This document shows positions 1-2,940 of a stretch of 5,625 bases of DNA, one piece after another. The notes beneath the pieces are model-generated. The model was not told the origin of the DNA, ran no database searches, and saw only the letters and a program-made list of their open reading frames with translations. Where the stretch lies: positions 1-5,625 of the forward strand of contig DAOVGZ010000064.1 in assembly GCA_030672115.1 (NCBI GenBank), in the 5' to 3' direction. The translations under genes were made by a program, and so were the position numbers. Source of the stretch: a bacterium (GTDB taxonomy: Bacteria; Babelota; Babeliae; Babelales; Vermiphilaceae). The first letter of the stretch is position 1. Every line of letters begins with the position of its first letter.

Positions 1-906
1 TCTTGTTTTTACATTGTATAAAGAGCTTATTGCTGGTGTTGCAGAGCCAAGAATAATAGGTATGCCGATAGTGTGAGCTCGCAAAAGAGCAGCTTCTTTG
101 GAATTTATTTTTGGATGTTTTTTTTCTTGGTAGCCGGTCTCGTGTTCTTCATCAACAATAATAAGGCCAAGATTTGCGATTGGCAAAAGTATGGGCAAGT
201 GTACACCAATAATAAGCATAGGTGTTTTTGCAAGAAGAGCTTTCCATAATATTTTTTTGTCTCTGGCGGTTGTTGCTGAATGAAATCCAAAAATAGTTAT
301 TGTTTCTGGCAATTGTGCACGTAAAATAGATTCAAACTGTAACGCAAGGGTAACTTCTGGCAATAATAAAATAGCTGATTTTTTTTCATTAATAGCAGCT
401 TCTATCATTGTTTTATAACATTCAGTTTTTCCCGATCCAGTAACACCATGTAAAACCGTAGGCGTATAGATAGGCTTTGTAATTTTTGGAAGAATAAAAT
501 CAACAACTTTTTGTTGTTCATCTGTAAGAGTAACTGCTTTTTTTTCTGTTATAACTTTTGCAGGTGATGCTATAGCATTAATTTTTGCAGAAGCTGAATC
601 GATGAAGGTGCGAATCCGTTTAAAAAAATGAAGAGGTTCAATCTGATGATAACTGCTCAGCTTTGCAATAAAATTTTTATAGTTTTGATCTTGAGGGAAT
701 GGTTCTATGGCAAGTGCGGGTCGAATCTCAAAATTATTACCAGCAGGTTTTTTTTCGTATTGATTTATAACAAGTGCATGTTCGGTTCGTTTTTGAATTG
801 GTACATGAACAATATGTCCGATTAAATTGGTTTTTTTCCAATCATCGGGAACTTTGTACAAGAGTGGTTTGGGAAATCCTTTTAAAAGGCGAACATGAAT
901 AAACAT
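1..906 (-). CDS. priA: Primosomal protein N' (replication restart helicase PriA), N-terminal part, cut by window edge
   Basis: PriA is a 3'-5' superfamily 2 DNA helicase that recognises stalled or repaired forks and reloads the replicative helicase. The 302 visible codons start at the ATG at 906 and stay open to the window edge. Residues 1-100 resemble the PriA 3'-DNA-binding domain (GHIVHVPIQKR at 30-40). The helicase core then begins near residue 127 (LTDEQQKVV). It shows Walker A GVTGSGKTE (154-162), motif Ia LLPEVTLALQ (181-190), FHS (208-210), Walker B VDEEH (251-255) and GSATP (287-291). The second RecA lobe and the cysteine zinc-binding region lie outside the window. Only about 27 residues separate the DNA-binding domain from the helicase, so the usual winged-helix domain appears to be missing. 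The usual GTRSA reads GVHLP (234-238), and the loop after DEEH lacks its usual tryptophan and tyrosine. No Shine-Dalgarno sequence precedes the ATG. The family assignment is secure; the domain loss is inferred from spacing. Confidence 0.96.
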   Translation of the reverse strand, partial: MFIHVRLLKGFPKPLLYKVPDDWKKTNLIGHIVHVPIQKRTEHALVINQYEKKPAGNNFEIRPALAIEPFPQDQNYKNFIAKLSSYHQIEPLHFFKRIRTFIDSASAKINAIASPAKVITEKKAVTLTDEQQKVVDFILPKITKPIYTPTVLHGVTGSGKTECYKTMIEAAINEKKSAILLLPEVTLALQFESILRAQLPETITIFGFHSATTARDKKILWKALLAKTPMLIIGVHLPILLPIANLGLIIVDEEHETGYQEKKHPKINSKEAALLRAHTIGIPIILGSATPAISSLYNVKTR

Positions 907-913
907 AAAGTAA

Positions 914-936
914 AGTATACTATATGTAATTTTCAA
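914..936 (-). promoter_or_regulatory. Possible weak priA promoter (-10-like TATACT just before the start codon)
   Basis: Read on the minus strand, TATACT (919-914) lies 7 nt before the priA ATG. A TTGAAA (936-931) sits only 11 nt further upstream, too close for a standard -35. With no Shine-Dalgarno sequence before priA, the -10 could give a leaderless or very short-leader transcript. Otherwise priA is read through from the upstream gene, whose stop is 57 nt away with no visible terminator between them. This is a sequence match in AT-rich DNA, so the call is weak. Confidence 0.25.
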
Positions 937-963
937 GAACTATGTTTTTTTCGAAGACAGTAA

Positions 964-1536
964 CTAACATAAAATATTTTTAGAAAATTCTTGTCTTGCG
1001 TATTTAAATTGCAACAGGATCGCTTCAAGTTGAATATATTTTTTTGCATGAGGATTAATCCATTTTTTTATTGTACGATCACAGTCAGGGCAGACTCCCC
1101 ATGGTCTTATATTTCTTACACTCGGATCGTTTTTATTAAAGACGTAGAATCGTAAACAATCGAGTTTAATACTGTGAGGATTACTTCTCGGCAGAGGATA
1201 CGGTTCGGTGAAGTCAAAGTGTATGCACATTCTAGAGTTTGAATGATTTTTTTGGATGATATTAAGGAGCGGAAGCTGTTTTAATCTGGATTTGAGTAGA
1301 GATAGAGTTTTTTCTGCCTCCGATTCTAAAGTAATAATAGTTTTTAATATTTTTTCAAGGGTTCCGTTTTCTTGTGCTTTTTGTCCAATAGTTTGTAGAT
1401 TTTTTATGTAATATAGGAGATTTTTGATAATTTTTTCGGTTTTTTCAGTTTTTGTTTCGAATTTATTACAGTGATCGACACAGGCAACTTGTACTGTTGG
1501 TGTAATAAGTAGGGCAATAAAAAATAGCTTTTTCAT
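964..1536 (-). CDS. Exported hypothetical protein with helical middle and CPDC motif
   Basis: No named family is recognised in this 190-residue protein. The N-terminus (MKKLFFIALLITPTVQVAC) is a signal peptide: a lysine pair, a hydrophobic stretch, then Ala18-Cys19. Cys19 could be a lipidation site, but position -3 is Gln, so the lipobox is poor and ordinary export is equally likely. Residues 24-95 are rich in K, E, L and I and look helical, possibly a coiled coil. The C-terminal half holds Cys104, Cys127, a CPDC motif (149-152) and a terminal Cys190; with Cys19 and Cys23 there are seven cysteines, suggesting disulfides or metal binding outside the cytoplasm. CPDC is followed six residues later by Trp159, the same C-x2-C-x6-W spacing as in the neighbouring metallopeptidase. 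There is no HExxH. The start is supported by AGGA six nt upstream (1546-1543). Its promoter lies in the left repeat copy, and priA follows 57 nt downstream. Confidence 0.8.
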   Translation of the reverse strand: MKKLFFIALLITPTVQVACVDHCNKFETKTEKTEKIIKNLLYYIKNLQTIGQKAQENGTLEKILKTIITLESEAEKTLSLLKSRLKQLPLLNIIQKNHSNSRMCIHFDFTEPYPLPRSNPHSIKLDCLRFYVFNKNDPSVRNIRPWGVCPDCDRTIKKWINPHAKKYIQLEAILLQFKYARQEFSKNILC

Positions 1537-1582
1537 ATGTTTTCCTTATCCTCGCATTTTGATAATTCCACATTTATTTATC

Positions 1583-1610
1583 AGTATAAAGGAGTGATTA
1601 AAATATTCAA
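1583..1610 (-). promoter_or_regulatory. Sigma70-like promoter for the CPDC protein gene (left copy)
   Basis: On the minus strand, TTGAAT (1610-1605), a 16-nt spacer and TATACT (1588-1583) form a housekeeping-type promoter pointing at the gene starting at 1536, with a leader of about 40 nt. The same two hexamers with the same spacing occur before the metallopeptidase gene at 2792-2765. Seven of the 16 spacer bases differ between the copies while all 12 hexamer bases match. This supports function more than the single-site match does. Confidence 0.6.
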
Positions 1611-1630
1611 ATGGTACTTTGTTTGGATGA
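1603..1630. repeat. Degenerate inverted repeat at the left minus-strand promoter
   Basis: Arms 1603-1612 and 1621-1630 flank an 8-nt centre at the position matching the perfect palindrome of the right copy (2785-2812). Here only 6 of 10 arm positions are complementary as DNA. Three further positions become G-U pairs if the plus strand is transcribed. It is reported mainly as the decayed or diverged counterpart of the intact site. Confidence 0.4.
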
Positions 1631-1700
1631 TTGGCAGAGTTTTTTATTGTTTTGCAGTTCAGATGTATTTGATTCTTGATGTTTCTGTATAATGTTTTCT

Positions 1701-1728
1701 TTGCTAATTTGTGTTACTCTTTTATTAA
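1701..1728 (+). promoter_or_regulatory. Copy of the polA promoter, now orphaned
   Basis: TTGCTA (1701-1706), a 16-nt spacer and TATTAA (1723-1728) correspond to the true polA promoter at 2878-2905. The -10 is identical; the -35 matches the consensus slightly less well (TTGCTA against TTGTCA). A TATAAT at 1688-1693, present only in this copy, could be an additional -10 but lacks a properly spaced -35. If active, transcripts would run antisense into the 3' end of the metallopeptidase gene. Confidence 0.4.
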
Positions 1729-1763
1729 AATTTTTCTATCTATTTGCTTAAGGGCTCATACCA

Positions 1764-1838
1764 ATGAAATTTAATGCTAAAAAAACAGTTTTTAAAATAG
1801 TAATTTTTTTGTCAGATATCACTGTCGTCGTTTTTTGA
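1764..1838 (+). pseudogene. Truncated 5' fragment of polA (first ten codons, then unrelated frame)
   Basis: The ATG at 1764 and the next nine codons encode MKFNAKKTVF, identical to the start of PolA at 2941. AAGGG (1750-1754) is retained nine bases upstream, as in the real gene. After 1793 the frame continues through 14 unrelated codons to TGA at 1836-1838, overlapping the last codons of the metallopeptidase gene on the other strand. The result would be a 24-residue peptide of no evident function. It is best explained as a duplication remnant, although its translation signals are intact. Confidence 0.8.
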
Positions 1839-2714
1839 TAACTTCATTTTTTTCTTTTGAAAAAGAGTCACGTTTTTTGCAAATAATTTATTTCGTTCTT
1901 CTTTTTCGGTTTTCTCTTTTTTATATATAAATGATTTATATTTTTTATAGCGTTTTACTATCAATGTATCTATGTCAATGTTGGGGTATGTATATCTGGC
2001 TGGGTATTTATGGTTTTTTAAAATGAGATTTGCAAGCTCGCGTAGTTCTAAATTTTTTGGATTATTTAAAGCAAGAATTATTATCGTATCAAGAGTGCCA
2101 AATGTATAAGGTGAATCTTGTGTATTAATTTTATCTTTGACGCGTTTTTTTATGGATTTAAAGTCTTGTAATTTAAAAAAGGTTTCAACACATTTTTTTT
2201 CGGCAAGATATTCTCTTCGAAACCAAACAAGACCTTTTTTTAGGCAGTAGGCACATTCTGGGAAATAGATCTTTTCTCCTTTAGGGCATTTTTTTCCATT
2301 AAGACATGTATCAGGAAAAAGAGGTATAAGATCAAATCCTTGGTTTGCATAATGAGCAACTTCGTGACAAATAACACCTTTGGTTAATTCAAGATCAGCT
2401 GTAATATCTTCATTAATATGTATCTCTGCTGTATTTTTAGATACAAACCCTCTTATTCGATTATTTTCTTGGTTGTCTATTTTTGTTATTTTGATTGTTA
2501 AATTTTCGATTGCTTTTTCTGTGGTGGTGTCGATACCCATGTGGCTTGCATAGATAAAAGCTGCTTGTTGAAGTTTTGGTTGATTGATAATTTTTATAAG
2601 AAAATTAATTGGTTGAAATAGTTTTGACTTCCAACCATATGTTTGTTGGGTATTAAAAGTTCCTAACAAAACAAAAAATAACAAAAAAATTGATTTTTTA
2701 ATCGAATTTTTCAT
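1812..2714 (-). CDS. Predicted exported zinc metallopeptidase (HExxH, gluzincin-like)
   Basis: This 300-residue protein has a signal peptide (basic MKNSIKKS, hydrophobic IFLLFFVLLGTF, likely cleavage near TYG-W at residue 28). It should therefore act outside the cytoplasmic membrane. GVICHEVAHYANQG (113-126) contains the zinc motif HEVAH: His117 and His121 would bind zinc and Glu118 would be the catalytic base. EYLAE (168-172) resembles the downstream E-x-x-A-D/E of M48-like gluzincins, making Glu168 the candidate third ligand. The 46 residues between these motifs hold Cys137, Cys143 and Cys154-x2-Cys157; with Cys116 and Cys175 there are six cysteines, suggesting disulfides or a structural metal. 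Residues 255-300 form a lysine-rich tail (14 Lys in 46). AGGGG (2724-2720) five nt upstream supports the start. The substrate is unknown and no named family is recognised. The gene is divergent from polA and flanked by the direct repeats. Confidence 0.85.
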   Translation of the reverse strand: MKNSIKKSIFLLFFVLLGTFNTQQTYGWKSKLFQPINFLIKIINQPKLQQAAFIYASHMGIDTTTEKAIENLTIKITKIDNQENNRIRGFVSKNTAEIHINEDITADLELTKGVICHEVAHYANQGFDLIPLFPDTCLNGKKCPKGEKIYFPECAYCLKKGLVWFRREYLAEKKCVETFFKLQDFKSIKKRVKDKINTQDSPYTFGTLDTIIILALNNPKNLELRELANLILKNHKYPARYTYPNIDIDTLIVKRYKKYKSFIYKKEKTEKEERNKLFAKNVTLFQKKKMKLSKNDDSDI

Positions 2715-2764
2715 AAAAACCCCTATTTTAACGTTCTTTTTTAAGTGTTCTACTCTTTATTTTA

Positions 2765-2792
2765 AGTATAAAGGCGCCGCTAAACCATTCAA
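2765..2792 (-). promoter_or_regulatory. Sigma70-like promoter for the metallopeptidase gene (right copy)
   Basis: On the minus strand, TTGAAT (2792-2787), a 16-nt spacer and TATACT (2770-2765) point at the gene starting at 2714, giving a leader of about 43 nt. It is the sister of the promoter at 1610-1583. The -35 lies inside the left arm of a perfect inverted repeat (2785-2812), so a protein bound there could block transcription. Confidence 0.6.
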
Positions 2793-2812
2793 ATGGTAAT
2801 TTATTTGAATGG
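2785..2812. repeat. Perfect 10-bp inverted repeat, operator-like
   Basis: CCATTCAAAT (2785-2794) and ATTTGAATGG (2803-2812) are exact reverse complements around an 8-nt centre. The left arm covers the -35 hexamer of the metallopeptidase promoter. No T-run follows in either direction as a terminator would need, so a regulator-binding site is the more natural reading. The binding protein is unknown. Confidence 0.55.
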
Positions 2813-2877
2813 CTGGCAGGGGCTTTTGTTGTTTTGTAGTTCAAATAGACAATTAATATTTATGTGCAATGCGGGTT

Positions 2878-2905
2878 TTGTCAATTTGTGTTATCCTTTT
2901 ATTAA
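2878..2905 (+). promoter_or_regulatory. Probable polA promoter
   Basis: TTGTCA (2878-2883, five of six consensus bases), a 16-nt spacer and TATTAA (2900-2905) precede polA and would give a leader of roughly 28 nt. AAGGG (2927-2931), nine bases before the ATG, is the ribosome binding site. The -10, leader and ribosome binding site lie in the most strongly conserved block of the repeat. Confidence 0.5.
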
Positions 2906-2940
2906 AATTTTTCTATCTATTTGCTTAAGGGCTTATCCCA

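Larger units (their letters stand above)
1583..1793 (+). repeat. Left copy of duplicated polA upstream region (direct repeat, diverged)
   Basis: This is the partner of 2765-2970. It has two alignable blocks. Positions 1583-1664 match 2765-2846 without gaps at 64 of 82 bases. Positions 1706-1793 match 2883-2970 without gaps at 84 of 88 bases. The stretch between them (41 nt here, 36 nt in the other copy) does not align. The matching ends exactly after codon 10 of the polA frame. The left boundary fades in the leader of the CPDC protein gene. The copy carries both divergent promoters and an orphan polA start. Confidence 0.93.

Noticed and set aside
105..290. 61-codon minus-strand open frame
   Set aside because: It lies within priA on the same strand in another frame, with no recognisable protein features; the priA frame carries clear helicase motifs there.
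628..825. 65-codon plus-strand open frame
   Set aside because: It is antisense to the conserved PriA N-terminal domain, and its composition is that of reverse-translated AT-rich DNA.
1085..1092. CPDC as a thioredoxin-type redox active site
   Set aside because: The surrounding sequence shows no thioredoxin-fold landmarks, and the same spacing to Trp in the metallopeptidase suggests a structural role instead.
1487..1536. Lipoprotein signal in the 190-residue protein (Ala-Cys19)
   Set aside because: Position -3 is Gln instead of Leu, Val or Ile, so lipidation cannot be claimed.
1780..1811. T/A-rich stretch after the metallopeptidase stop as an intrinsic terminator
   Set aside because: There is no GC-containing stem; the AAAAAC/GTTTTT symmetry leaves almost no loop and would be a very weak hairpin.
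1794..1840. Possible continuation of the polA copy past codon 10 (a TCGTTTTT shared with polA near codons 15-18)
   Set aside because: The match is short, T-rich and needs a large gap; the clean end of the repeat at 1793 is better supported.
2785..2835. Inverted repeat plus following T-rich DNA as a terminator
   Set aside because: The arms are AT-rich, a G/C-rich stretch rather than a T-run follows directly, and no gene on the plus strand ends just before it.
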